Of a stretch of DNA of 64,000 nt, positions 26,342-34,698 are shown piece after piece. This DNA comes from JAHFUA01 sp963733935. Lineage in GTDB: Bacteria; Acidobacteriota; Terriglobia; Terriglobales; Acidobacteriaceae. The notes beneath the pieces are model-generated. The model was not told where the DNA came from and did not search any database. It worked only from the letters and a program-made list of their open reading frames with translations. The translations under genes and the position numbers were made by a program. The stretch lies in assembly GCA_963733935.1 (NCBI GenBank), contig CAVTEQ010000006.1, forward strand, positions 124,001-188,000, in the 5' to 3' direction. Numbering within the stretch: the stretch's first letter is position 1; every line of letters begins with the position of its first letter.

Positions 26342-26719
26342 ATGCGCGAAGTGATCGCGACCCCGAACGCGCCGCAGGCCATCGGTCCTTATTCGCAGGC
26401 GATCAAGGCTGGAGGCCTGGTGTTCTGCTCCGGACAGATCGCACTCGAGCCGGCATCGGGCACGATTGTCGCCGGCAATGTCGCGCAGCAGACCGAGCGC
26501 GTGATCGAGAACCTCGCCGCGGTGCTGGCTGCTGCCGGCAGTGGACTCGACCGCGTGGTCAAGACCACGGTCTTCCTGAAAAATATAGGTGACTTCGCCG
26601 CCATGAACGAAGTCTACGGCCGCTATTTCAATGCAGCGCCGCCGGCGCGCTCCACTGTCGAAGCCGCACGGCTGCCCAAAGATGTGCTGGTGGAGATCGA
26701 CGTGATTGCGCTGGCGTAG
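26342..26719 (+). CDS. ridA: RidA family enamine/imine deaminase
   Basis: RidA hydrolyses reactive enamine/imine intermediates of PLP enzymes, preventing 2-aminoacrylate damage. At 125 residues it is full length. The substrate-binding arginine R103 lies in PPARSTVEAARLPKDVLVEID, a near-consensus block; NAPQAIGPYSQAIKAG is the N-terminal signature. The ATG at 26342 follows GGAGGGTGACTC, a fair ribosome site. It stands alone between inverted-repeat elements. Confidence 0.95.
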   Translation: MREVIATPNAPQAIGPYSQAIKAGGLVFCSGQIALEPASGTIVAGNVAQQTERVIENLAAVLAAAGSGLDRVVKTTVFLKNIGDFAAMNEVYGRYFNAAPPARSTVEAARLPKDVLVEIDVIALA

Positions 26720-26729
26720 CCTCGGTTTC

Positions 26730-26835
26730 TACCGCGGATTGACGCGGATCAACACGGATAAGAATCAAACCCCCTTTGGCTTTTTGGGCTATGCCTCGGT
26801 TTTGATCCGCGTTGATCCGCGCAAATCCGCGGTAA
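26730..26835. repeat. inverted-repeat intergenic element, CGCGGAT variant
   Basis: TACCGCGGATT (26730) and AATCCGCGGTA (26825-26835) are perfect complementary ends. Internal ACGCGGATCAACACGGAT and ATCCGCGTTGATCCGCG also pair. It sits in the convergent gap of ridA and rpmB and is longer than the related copies at 68-138 and 26212-26288. Confidence 0.75.
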
Positions 26836-26839
26836 GAAA

Positions 26840-27028
26840 TTAGGCTTTCTGCACTTTTCCGCTGCGGATGCAGGAGGTGCACACGCGCAGCTTGCGGGTG
26901 CTGCCGTTGACGCGGGCGTGCACCGGGCGCAGATTGACGTTCCAGCGCCGCTTGCTCACGTTGTGGGCGTGACTGATGGTGTTTCCCGATTGCGGCCCCT
27001 TGCCGCACACATCACAGACTCTTGCCAT
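26840..27028 (-). CDS. rpmB: 50S ribosomal protein L28 (zinc-binding form)
   Basis: L28 is a small basic protein of the large ribosomal subunit. The 62 residues include the usual block NTISHAHNVSKRRWNVNL. Two cysteine pairs, C5/C8 in MARVCDVCG and C50/C53 in VCTSC, mark the zinc-ribbon (C+) paralogue; C- forms lack these. In genomes carrying both forms, C- copies are induced when zinc is scarce, but only the C+ copy is seen here. Confidence 0.95.
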   Translation of the reverse strand: MARVCDVCGKGPQSGNTISHAHNVSKRRWNVNLRPVHARVNGSTRKLRVCTSCIRSGKVQKA

Positions 27029-27072
27029 AAGCCCTGATTTTACAAGAGCTGGCGTGGTTCCGGCAAACGCGG

Positions 27073-28830
27073 CTATGAGTCTTTGTGCTCGAGTTCGCGG
27101 GTGACGGCAGCAATCAGTTCCGGCTTGAGCCGCTCGATCAGTTGGTCCACGATGTGAGCGATGCGCACCGGATCGACCGGCGCCTCGATGATCGTTGGCG
27201 GTACGGCCGGCGGCTCGGGTTCTAGATCGGCGGCGAAGGCGAAGTCCGCGGGCTCCGGCAGGGGATTATTTGGGTGGTAATCAGGCACGGGCACAGGCTC
27301 CGCGGCCGGGTCTGGCGCACTGCCTTCCAGATGGGCGGGAAACTCCGTAGAGGAAAACTCAGGCTCGGCGCTCTGCAGCTCAGGCTGCTCCTCGGCCGCA
27401 GCCGTCACCGGAAAAGATCCGTCCTCCGGCGCAACTTGTGTTTGCTCCGGCGCGGAAGGCTCGCTGGACTGTTGCTCCGGCTCTTCCGCCAGCGGCTCCG
27501 GCGCCTCCCAACTCTCGAACGAAGCCACTTCGATCGCAACCGGCGCTGCCACCGGCTCGGGCTCGGTCATCTCGCTGACGCCCGCTCCCTGCTGCATTTG
27601 CTCATGCAAGGAGATGGCGACTTCGTGGGGCTCGATCTCCGCCTCTTCCGCAATCCACACCGAGTCCGCGGATGCGTGTTCCGCCGCCGAATCAGTTTGC
27701 AACTCGGTGGCAAGGTGCGATGCGTCCGCCGCGAACGTTTCCGGCTGCTGCATTGACCAGTCAACCGGGCCCGGGCTGGCTTGGATAGAAGGCTCCTCCC
27801 AGGGGGTAGGCTCTGGCAGACTCTGCGGCGCCTGCGAATCCGCGCTCTGAAAGCTCGCTTCAGGCTGAGCGTGGTCGAAGCGCTCCAGCCCATATTCTGA
27901 TGGACTGGTCTCCGCCGCCAGCCACGTCTGCGGCTCCGAGGAGGAAGCAAAGGACTCGATCGGTTCTTCACTCACAAACGCCTGCGGCTCGCCACCGGGG
28001 AACTCGTTTGCTGCCGCGACAAACTCGGCATTCTCCGCGGAAGGCGCCGGCGTTGCGTGAGTCTCGGGAGCGAATCGTTCAAACTCCTCCGCCGGCACAG
28101 GCTCAACGGGAGTTGGAATAGTTGGCTCCCTGGAGGGGGCAATTTCGAACACCCCCGAGAGACCGGCGGCCGACGCCATCCGCAACCCAGGATCGATGAT
28201 TATCGGCTCGGAGTCATGTTCTACCTCGAACTCTATGAGTCCATCCGTGGCGGACGCGGAGACGATGGGTGCGGTTGGTTCGTGCAGTTCCTCGGGAATC
28301 AGGTCTATCCCGAACGCCGGAGCTGAGGCAAACTCGTGCGGAATCTGGACTGCGAAACTCTGGATCTCAAACCCAGAGTCCACCGGAGCGGGGACGTCCT
28401 CGACGGGCTCGAGCTCCGGCGCGGCCTGCTTAGGCGGCTGTTTTGCGACGAGCACCGGCGAGAGGCTCTCCGCCAGCTTCTTCATTGTGGCCACCAGTTC
28501 CGTGGCTTCGAATGGCTTAATGATCACCCCATCGGCGCGGACACGTACTGCTTCCTCGGGCTTGAAGGGCTCCATCTTCCCCACGCTCAGCAAAACGGGG
28601 GTGTCGGCCGTTTCCCGGCTGGTGCGCATCCGCTCACACACTTCCAGCCCCGAATATCCCGGCATGTAAATGTCGAGCACCACCAGGTCGGGCCGCTCGG
28701 CGACGATCTTTTTCATCGCCTGCGCGCCGTTGCTCACCGCAATCACCTCATAGCCGGCGTCGGTGAGGATCTTCTTCCCCATGTTTTGGGCGGTTAAGCT
28801 GTCATCAGCCAGCAGGATCTTCAGTGGCAC
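27073..28830 (-). CDS. response regulator with long Pro/Glu-rich C-terminal region
   Basis: I start at GTG 28830 (VPLKILLADDSLTAQNMG), preceded by AAAGGAA; a longer frame from 28878 lacks a ribosome site. Residues 1-120 are a CheY-like receiver with acidic pair DD, phospho-acceptor in DLVVLDIYMPGYSG, and the K of GVIIKPFEA. The next 400 residues are low in complexity (Glu, Pro, Ser, Ala) and probably disordered. The last 30 residues are a predicted amphipathic helix (VDQLIERLKPELIAAVTREL). No DNA-binding or enzymatic domain. The partner kinase is not here. It may act as a diffusible scaffold or sink in a motility/signalling chain. Confidence 0.82.
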   Translation of the reverse strand: MPLKILLADDSLTAQNMGKKILTDAGYEVIAVSNGAQAMKKIVAERPDLVVLDIYMPGYSGLEVCERMRTSRETADTPVLLSVGKMEPFKPEEAVRVRADGVIIKPFEATELVATMKKLAESLSPVLVAKQPPKQAAPELEPVEDVPAPVDSGFEIQSFAVQIPHEFASAPAFGIDLIPEELHEPTAPIVSASATDGLIEFEVEHDSEPIIIDPGLRMASAAGLSGVFEIAPSREPTIPTPVEPVPAEEFERFAPETHATPAPSAENAEFVAAANEFPGGEPQAFVSEEPIESFASSSEPQTWLAAETSPSEYGLERFDHAQPEASFQSADSQAPQSLPEPTPWEEPSIQASPGPVDWSMQQPETFAADASHLATELQTDSAAEHASADSVWIAEEAEIEPHEVAISLHEQMQQGAGVSEMTEPEPVAAPVAIEVASFESWEAPEPLAEEPEQQSSEPSAPEQTQVAPEDGSFPVTAAAEEQPELQSAEPEFSSTEFPAHLEGSAPDPAAEPVPVPDYHPNNPLPEPADFAFAADLEPEPPAVPPTIIEAPVDPVRIAHIVDQLIERLKPELIAAVTRELEHKDS

Positions 28831-28971
28831 GCAGTTTCCTTTGAGGCAGAGAAGTCGCTGCGCCCAAAGTACTTTCAAGGCCGTGCAAAGTCAACGAAAC
28901 ATGCACCTCGGTAACGTGACTTTGGAGCCGGTACTAGCTGCGTTTTGTTGAGGTTAAAGCGACATTGCAGG

Positions 28972-29040
28972 GAGTACCGAGTACCGAGTACCGAGAGGAT
29001 CATGGCTTACTAAACTCGCAACTCGCAACTCGGTACTCAG
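28972..29040. repeat. stutter element (GAGTACC and AACTCGC words)
   Basis: GAGTACCGAGTACCGAGTACC is followed, after a short spacer, by AACTCGCAACTCGCAACTCGG and GTACTC. The second block is close to the reverse complement of the first, so the pair can form a stem. It lies between the response regulator start and the bamD stop, both minus strand. Confidence 0.7.
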
Positions 29041-29041
29041 C

Positions 29042-30445
29042 TCAGAACGGCCACAGCTTTCTCTTCTTCTTGCCCTTGCTGGAAGATTGAGCGTCGTTCG
29101 ATCCTTGTGTCGTGCTTGAGGAACCGGCCTGCTGAGAGCTGCTGCTCGAACTACTGCTGGAAGCAGGCGGTTCGCTGGCCGCCTCGTTGACCTGCGCGGG
29201 GGCGGAGGGCGGCGCCTGGGTCGTGGGTTGGGCCTCGGCAGTGGGCGCTAACTCGGGAATGGAATTGTCGGGTGCTCCGGCATTTCCTTTCGCGGAAGTG
29301 TCGGCTGGCGATCGCGGAACTGGCTGATTGGGAGCCGGCGCAGCCGCCCCGGGGGGAGCGATTTCCGCGTTCACGGTGCTCGATCCCCCACCGCCCAGGA
29401 GAACGCGCTGCGCCTCTCGCGACACGTCGGTGGCGTTGGTCTCTTTAGGCGCCACCAGCGTGGGCTCGCCCACCTTGGAGGCCTGAGAAACGTCCGGGCG
29501 GCGGTGGAAGTTCATCATCATGCCGCTGAAGTGCCCCATGTTGCGGCGGCTCTCCAGTTCCTGCTTGTTCTGGGCGACGGCTTCCGGGGTCGCTTTGGGG
29601 ATGGGCCGATGCAGCGCTTCCAGGCGTGCGCGTGCGTCCTTGGCGCGGTCCATCAGCGGATAGCGAGTGAGAATCGTGGAATACGCGGCGGCGGCTTCGT
29701 CGTCGAAATGCTTCACTTCCTTGGCGCGGGCGGCTTCGTCCTTCATCACGTGCGCTCGTTCGGCTAAATGCTCGTTGGACTGCCCGAGCATGAAAAGCGC
29801 ATCGTCGGCGCCACTGTACAAGGGATAGGCATCCGACAGCGACTTCAGGCGCGCGATCGCGGCCGCCCACGATTCCCGCAGGTAGTAGAAGCGCCCGATG
29901 CGGAACTCGCGCTCCGCCAGCACTTCCTGCACCTCGCGCAGACGCTGCTTGCCCTCCGGCACCAGCTTGCTGTCGGGAAATTGCTGGATGAGCTGCTTGT
30001 ACTCCTCTTCGGCACGCTTGGCGTGGGTGAAGTCGCGGTCCGGCTTCTCCATCTGCCGGTAATGGATGTTGGCTACCTTCAACTGCGCTTCCGCCGCTTC
30101 CGGCAGGTTGGGGAAGAAGGTGATGAAGTCCTTGTATTCGATCTCGGCTTGCGCCAGCCCGGCCGAGCCGCCTTCTGCGTACCAGGAATCGCCCACCGCC
30201 AGTTTGGCGCGGGCCACATATTCCGAGTCGGGATAGGTGTTGATCATGGTCTGCAGCGTGAGCCGGGCCACGTCGTAGCGGTTGTGCTGCATGGCGTCCA
30301 TGGCGCGGTCAAACAGCACCTTGTCCGGCTGGGCCGAGCTCACATTGGCGATGGGATTGGTGACGTTCTTGTTCTTGCGGAAGCAGGAGGTCGCCTGCAG
30401 CACGAGTCCCAGGATCAAAGCTATGAATACAGCACGTCGGATCAT
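29042..30445 (-). CDS. bamD: BamD-like outer membrane assembly lipoprotein
   Basis: BamD is the TPR lipoprotein of the Bam complex, which folds beta-barrel proteins into the outer membrane. The signal peptide ends in a lipobox with C21 (LQATSC). Residues 35-260 hold TPR-type repeats (AMDAMQHNRYDVARLTLQ, DSEYVARAKLAVGDSWY, EAAEAQLKVANIHYRQME, RIGRFYYLRESWAAAIARL), the usual BamD length. The next 200 residues (Gln/Pro/Ala and a run of serines) are low complexity and unusual for BamD, ending KGKKKRKLWPF. The extension may tether or target it. rpe lies 16 bases upstream on the same strand. Confidence 0.85.
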   Translation of the reverse strand: MIRRAVFIALILGLVLQATSCFRKNKNVTNPIANVSSAQPDKVLFDRAMDAMQHNRYDVARLTLQTMINTYPDSEYVARAKLAVGDSWYAEGGSAGLAQAEIEYKDFITFFPNLPEAAEAQLKVANIHYRQMEKPDRDFTHAKRAEEEYKQLIQQFPDSKLVPEGKQRLREVQEVLAEREFRIGRFYYLRESWAAAIARLKSLSDAYPLYSGADDALFMLGQSNEHLAERAHVMKDEAARAKEVKHFDDEAAAAYSTILTRYPLMDRAKDARARLEALHRPIPKATPEAVAQNKQELESRRNMGHFSGMMMNFHRRPDVSQASKVGEPTLVAPKETNATDVSREAQRVLLGGGGSSTVNAEIAPPGAAAPAPNQPVPRSPADTSAKGNAGAPDNSIPELAPTAEAQPTTQAPPSAPAQVNEAASEPPASSSSSSSSSQQAGSSSTTQGSNDAQSSSKGKKKRKLWPF

Positions 30446-30461
30446 GAATACCTCAAAACCA

Positions 30462-31136
30462 CTACACCTTCTGTAGAGTGGCTTCGTGCGCGGCCTTCAG
30501 CAGCTTCTCCGCGTTCTCTTTCGGATTGCCGCGCCCAAAGACCGCATTGCCCGCGACCAGAATTTCCGCGCCGGCGCGCACCACCTCGCCGACCGTATCC
30601 AGCGCGATGCCGCCATCCACTTCGATGCGGAAGTTCGCGCCCTTGGCGTTGCGCATGGTCACCAGCTTGCGAATCTTCTCCACCGAGCCGGGAATGAACT
30701 TCTGTCCGCCAAAACCCGGGTTCACCGACATCACCAGGACGTAATCCACCATGTCCAGCACTTCACCAAGCATCTGCACTGGGGTGGCCGGATTAATCAC
30801 CACGCCGGCCTTGCATCCGTGCTGGCGCACCAGCCCGAGGCTGCGGTTCAGATGGCGCGTGGCCTCCTGATGCACCGAGATCCAGTCGGCGCCCGCGTCG
30901 GCGAAGGCCGGGACGTACTGGTCCGGGTTCTCGATCATCAAGTGGACATCGAGCGGCAGCTCGGTCGCCTTGCGCAGCGACGCCACCACCGGCGGTCCAA
31001 TGGTGATGTTGGGGACGAAATGACCGTCCATCACGTCAACATGCAGAAGGGTTGCGCCACCCTCAACGGCCAGGGTCACTTCGTCCGCCAGACGTGCAAA
31101 ATCCGCGGACAATATCGAGGGTGCCAGCTCAATCAA
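30462..31136 (-). CDS. rpe: ribulose-phosphate 3-epimerase
   Basis: Rpe interconverts ribulose 5-phosphate and xylulose 5-phosphate in the pentose phosphate pathway. The TIM-barrel motifs are present: APSILSADFARL (metal His/Asp neighbourhood), LHVDVMDGHFVPNITIGP, HLMIENPD, SVNPGFGGQKF and EVDGGIALDT. At 224 residues it is full length. The ATG at 31136 opens directly on MIELAPSILSAD. It is likely cotranscribed with bamD. Confidence 0.97.
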   Translation of the reverse strand: MIELAPSILSADFARLADEVTLAVEGGATLLHVDVMDGHFVPNITIGPPVVASLRKATELPLDVHLMIENPDQYVPAFADAGADWISVHQEATRHLNRSLGLVRQHGCKAGVVINPATPVQMLGEVLDMVDYVLVMSVNPGFGGQKFIPGSVEKIRKLVTMRNAKGANFRIEVDGGIALDTVGEVVRAGAEILVAGNAVFGRGNPKENAEKLLKAAHEATLQKV

Positions 31137-31174
31137 GCAGAACTCTCAAGAGACAAGAACTTTGAAAATTGTAG

Positions 31175-31203
31175 CATGTGGGGCGGGCGCCCCCGCCCGC
31201 CAT
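31175..31203. repeat. 29-bp exact repeat with GC-only hairpin (copy 2)
   Basis: Identical to 20974-21002 over 29 bases, including the CATGTG left edge and CCAT right edge. Here it lies between the divergent rpe and ABC-ATPase genes. Confidence 0.75.
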
Positions 31204-31247
31204 ATGACAATCGTTTTGGTTGGCGGCGATGTTGTACTATCCGGCCA

Positions 31248-32039
31248 ATGGCGCTCGTCGAAGTGCGCGGCCTGACCAAGATTTATCCGCTAGGCGAATC
31301 GGCTTTTCGCAGCGGCGCTCACGGTGAGGTGCGCGCGGTGGATGGGGTCTCGCTCGACATTGTCGCTGGCGAGACGCTTGGCCTGATCGGCGAGTCGGGC
31401 AGCGGGAAGAGCACGCTGGGAAGGCTCATCCTGCGGCTGATCGAGCCCACCTCGGGCAGCGTGCGTTTCGATGGTCAGGACGTTCTGGCGGCCGGCCGCG
31501 CCCCTATGCGCCGCCTGCGCCGCGAAATGCAGATCGTCTTCCAGGATCCCTTCGGCTCGCTCGACCCGCGCATGACCGTCGCCGACATCGTCACCGAGCC
31601 GCTGGTGATCCACAATGGCGCCAGTCGCCGCACGCGCATGGAGACCGCCGCCGAGCTGGTGCGGGCCGTGGGCCTCGACGCATCCGCCCTCCGCCGTTAC
31701 GCTCACGAATTCTCCGGAGGACAGCGGCAGCGGATCGGCATCGCCCGCGCCCTGGCGCTGAAGCCGCGATTCATCGTTGCCGACGAACCGGTCTCAGCGT
31801 TGGACGTGAGCGTGGGCGCGCAGATCGTCAACCTGCTGGCCCAATTGCAGCGCGAGTTCCAGCTCACCTATCTGTTTATCTCGCACTCCATGCCGGTGGT
31901 GCGCTATCTCTCGACGCGCATCGCCGTCATGAAGGCAGGAAAAATTGTGGAGGTCGGCTCGACCGAGCAGGTGACCACGCGGCCGGAGCATCCCTACACC
32001 CAGAGCCTGCTGGAGGCCACTCCCGAGCTGAAGACGTAA
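31248..32039 (+). CDS. ABC transporter ATP-binding protein, OppF/DppF type (no transporter partner in window)
   Basis: The ATG at 31248 gives a 263-residue ATPase. Walker A is GESGSGKST, the signature is FSGGQRQRIGIARAL, and Walker B IVADEPVSALDVSVG. The C-terminus HPYTQSLLEATPELK is typical of oligopeptide/dipeptide ATPases of the OppF/DppF branch. No permease, OppD or binding protein lies next to it: downstream is a Yip1-type membrane gene and then a radical SAM gene. It may serve a transporter encoded elsewhere. Confidence 0.88.
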   Translation: MALVEVRGLTKIYPLGESAFRSGAHGEVRAVDGVSLDIVAGETLGLIGESGSGKSTLGRLILRLIEPTSGSVRFDGQDVLAAGRAPMRRLRREMQIVFQDPFGSLDPRMTVADIVTEPLVIHNGASRRTRMETAAELVRAVGLDASALRRYAHEFSGGQRQRIGIARALALKPRFIVADEPVSALDVSVGAQIVNLLAQLQREFQLTYLFISHSMPVVRYLSTRIAVMKAGKIVEVGSTEQVTTRPEHPYTQSLLEATPELKT

Positions 32040-32115
32040 ACATGTTTGCGGCTTTTCATTTCCTGCGATTCGCTGGTATAACGTCCCGCACCATTTGCCC
32101 AAGGGAGGAGGCCCC

Positions 32116-32857
32116 ATGTCCGCAGCTCCAGCGTCGCCGGCCGCCGAGCCGCTTTCCGAGCCGGCGCGCATCATTAACACCTTCGTCGCCCCCACCAAGA
32201 CCTTCGCCGACCTGAAGCGGGTCTCGCGCTGGTGGTCGCCGTTTATCGTGCTCACCATCGCTTCCTATGCTCTCATCGTGGTGGCGGGGCAAAGAGTCGG
32301 ATGGGAACAGATCACCGAAAACGGCCTCAGGATGTCGCCCAAGCAGGCGGCACGGCTGGAGAGCGTCCCTGCCGAGCAGCGTCCGGCCGCCATGGAAAGA
32401 GCCGTAAAGTTCACCAGAATAATCTCGTATGCATTCCCGATCGCAATCAACCTGCCTTTCCTGCTGATTGTCTGCGCTATCCTGATGGCCTCATTCAACT
32501 ACGGAGCGGGCGCCGAGATTCCGTTTCGTACGGCGCTTGGGGTTGTGGCGTACGCCAACTTGCCCGGGGTGCTTAAGGCAGTGCTTGCCATCGTAGCGCT
32601 GCTGGCCGGCTCGAATCCGGAAAGCTTCAACTTCCAGAACCCGGTCGCAACTAACCCCGGCTATTTCATGGATCCAGCTGGCCTCGCCGATGCTGTTTCG
32701 CCTGGCGTCGGCGCTCGATGTAATCACGATCTGGGTTCTGGTCCTGAATGCGCTCGGTTTCGCGGCGGTCAGCAAGTTCAAGCGCGGAACCACCTTCGCC
32801 GTCGTTTTCGGCTGGTACATCGTTATAACGCTGGTCATGGCGCTGGTGTTTTCCTGA
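32116..32857 (+). CDS. Yip1-type membrane protein (frameshifted)
   Basis: The ATG at 32116 follows AAGGGAGGAGGCCCC, an excellent ribosome site. The first frame has a hydrophilic N-terminus and three membrane segments (PFIVLTIASYALIVVAGQ, ISYAFPIAINLPFLLIV, ALGVVAYANLPGVLKAVLAI) and QNPVATNPGYFMDPA. At about 32677-32681 it breaks; the family continues one frame on as ASPMLFRLASALDVITIW, VLVLNALGFAAVSKFK and FGWYIVITLVMALVFS, ending at 32857. One base less gives 246 residues. Yip1-type proteins are membrane proteins of uncertain function in bacteria. Confidence 0.7.
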
Positions 32858-32963
32858 CGCCCCGGCGGCTGCTGGCCCGAGCCGTTCAGGCCCTAAATCG
32901 ACGCAAAATAAAGGGATTCTTTGCTCGGACAACAGCGTCCATGCTTTAATTATCGAATTGATT

Positions 32964-33998
32964 ATGCCCACCGCCGCCGTTAGAGCCAGGCGCCAAATCA
33001 ACGCGATGCATCGCCGCTTCCGCGAGTGGAAGATGATCGCCAAGGGCCTGCTCTCGACAGACCATCCCGTCCTGGCGCACCTCATTCCCATGCGGCGTTG
33101 CAATCTTGCCTGCGCTTACTGCAACGAGTTCGACGCGGTGTCGAAACCGGTGCCGCTGGAGACCATGTTCCGCCGCATCGACAAGCTGGCGGAGTTGGGC
33201 ACCACCATCATGACGGTCTCGGGCGGAGAGCCACTGCTGCACCCTGACCTCGACGCCATTCTCCGCCGCATTCGTTCGACCGGCGCTCTATGCGGCCTGA
33301 TCACCAACGGCTACCTCTTGACCGCCGATCGCATTCAGCGCCTGAACCGCTCCGGCCTCGAGCACCTGCAGATTTCCATCGACAACGTCATGCCGGACGA
33401 GGTCTCGAAGAAGAGCCTCAAGGTGCTCGACAAGAAGCTGCAATTGCTGGCCGAACACGCCGAGTTCCACGTGAACATCAACTCGGTAGTAGGCGGCGGG
33501 ATCAAGAATCCGCAGGACGCTGTGGTCATCGGCCGGCGTGTGGTGGAGCTGGGGTTCACATCCACAATTGGGATCATCCACGCGGGCGACGGCCAACTGT
33601 TGCCGCTCGGCGAACAGGAGCGCGCCATTTACCGGCAGATGAAGGCCATGGAAAAGGGCAGCTATGCCCGCGTCAACCGCTTCCAGGACAACATCGCCGA
33701 CGGCCGGCCGAACAACTGGCGATGCCGCGCTGGGGCGCGCTATCTCTACATCTGCGAGGACGGCCTGGTGCACTACTGCTCGCAGCAGCGCGGATATCCA
33801 GCTAAACCACTCGAGGAGTACACCGTCGCGGACATCCGCCGCGAATACCTGACCGAGAAGGGATGCGCGCCGCACTGTACCGTCTCGTGCGTGCACCAAG
33901 TGTCCTATCTGGATTTCTTCCGCGGACCGCAGCAGCGCGTGCCGGCTCCGCCCGCAGGCGCCACGCCGGATGCCGGCCGGCTGGTGCAGATCGAGTAG
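32964..33998 (+). CDS. radical SAM protein with SPASM-like cysteine-rich C-terminus
   Basis: The ATG at 32964 gives 344 residues. C46, C50 and C53 in CNLACAYC are the ligands of the SAM-cleaving 4Fe-4S cluster; SGGEPLLHPDL and GLITNGYLL are the usual SAM-contact strands. The C-terminus has further cysteines (WRCRAG, YICEDGLVHYCSQ, CAPHCTVSCVHQVS) like a SPASM/twitch auxiliary-cluster domain, as in PqqE- and anSME-type enzymes. Its substrate is unknown. No small precursor peptide gene was found beside it: upstream is a Yip1-type gene, downstream two racemase-like genes on the other strand. Confidence 0.85.
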   Translation: MPTAAVRARRQINAMHRRFREWKMIAKGLLSTDHPVLAHLIPMRRCNLACAYCNEFDAVSKPVPLETMFRRIDKLAELGTTIMTVSGGEPLLHPDLDAILRRIRSTGALCGLITNGYLLTADRIQRLNRSGLEHLQISIDNVMPDEVSKKSLKVLDKKLQLLAEHAEFHVNINSVVGGGIKNPQDAVVIGRRVVELGFTSTIGIIHAGDGQLLPLGEQERAIYRQMKAMEKGSYARVNRFQDNIADGRPNNWRCRAGARYLYICEDGLVHYCSQQRGYPAKPLEEYTVADIRREYLTEKGCAPHCTVSCVHQVSYLDFFRGPQQRVPAPPAGATPDAGRLVQIE

Positions 33999-34008
33999 CG
34001 GTTAGTAT

Positions 34009-34698
34009 TCAGCTCAGCATCTGGGCGACTGCTGCATTTACATGGATCTTCGTGGTGTCGAGAAAAGGGATGTTGCTGGCGGCGTCCCGCAAAATCAGCG
34101 GCAGTTCGGTGCCACCGAGAATCACGCCCTCAATGCCTTCACCCTTCTTGAGTTGGTCTATGATCTCCAGCAAGTGCGTCCGCGTTTCCGACAGGAAGAT
34201 GCCATTCACCAGTTCGCTCATGTACTTCTCATGGACGTAAGTTTGTTCATCGGCCGGAGGCACAACCACGGTCATTCCCGCTCTTGCGAAGACGTCAGGG
34301 AAGAATCGGCCTTGCATGGTGAATCGTGTCCCCAGCAATCCGACTCGCTTCATCCCGAGCGCTTGCGCAGCGTCGCAAGTCGCTTCGACGATGCTTAGCA
34401 ATGGAATGGGCGACTGCCGGCGAAGGTCGTCGAAGACGATGTGAGGCGTGTTGGCGGCGAGCAGGCCAAAATCGGCGCCCGCCCTCGCCAGCCGTTGCAC
34501 TTCGGCAACGAGATATTCGGTGAGGTCGGCCAGGGCATTGGCGGTCACGAGGTCACGAGCTTTGTTCAGGTCGATGCTGTTGATGATGATTGCGGGATAG
34601 CTGCCATGCGTCCGCTCGCGGTAGGTGGCGACGATCAACTGGTAATAGTCCACAGTCGATTCCGGCCCCAGCCCGCCGATAATGCCCAACCGTCTCAT
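34009..34698 (-). CDS. Asp/Glu racemase-superfamily protein lacking both catalytic cysteines
   Basis: The ATG at 34698 starts MRRLGIIGGLGPEST, the family's strand-loop start; a longer frame reads through the neighbour. The 229 residues show the two-domain racemase fold. The first catalytic site normally has Cys, or Thr in the E. coli YgeA type, before Asn-Thr; here it is A82-N83-T84 (AANTPH). The second site, normally GCTE, is G196 in LGGTELPL. Both acid/base residues are therefore missing, so simple two-base racemisation seems unlikely. It overlaps its paralogue's stop by four bases (ATGA) and is probably translated with it. It could be a regulatory partner or a related lyase/isomerase. Confidence 0.82.
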   Translation of the reverse strand: MRRLGIIGGLGPESTVDYYQLIVATYRERTHGSYPAIIINSIDLNKARDLVTANALADLTEYLVAEVQRLARAGADFGLLAANTPHIVFDDLRRQSPIPLLSIVEATCDAAQALGMKRVGLLGTRFTMQGRFFPDVFARAGMTVVVPPADEQTYVHEKYMSELVNGIFLSETRTHLLEIIDQLKKGEGIEGVILGGTELPLILRDAASNIPFLDTTKIHVNAAVAQMLS

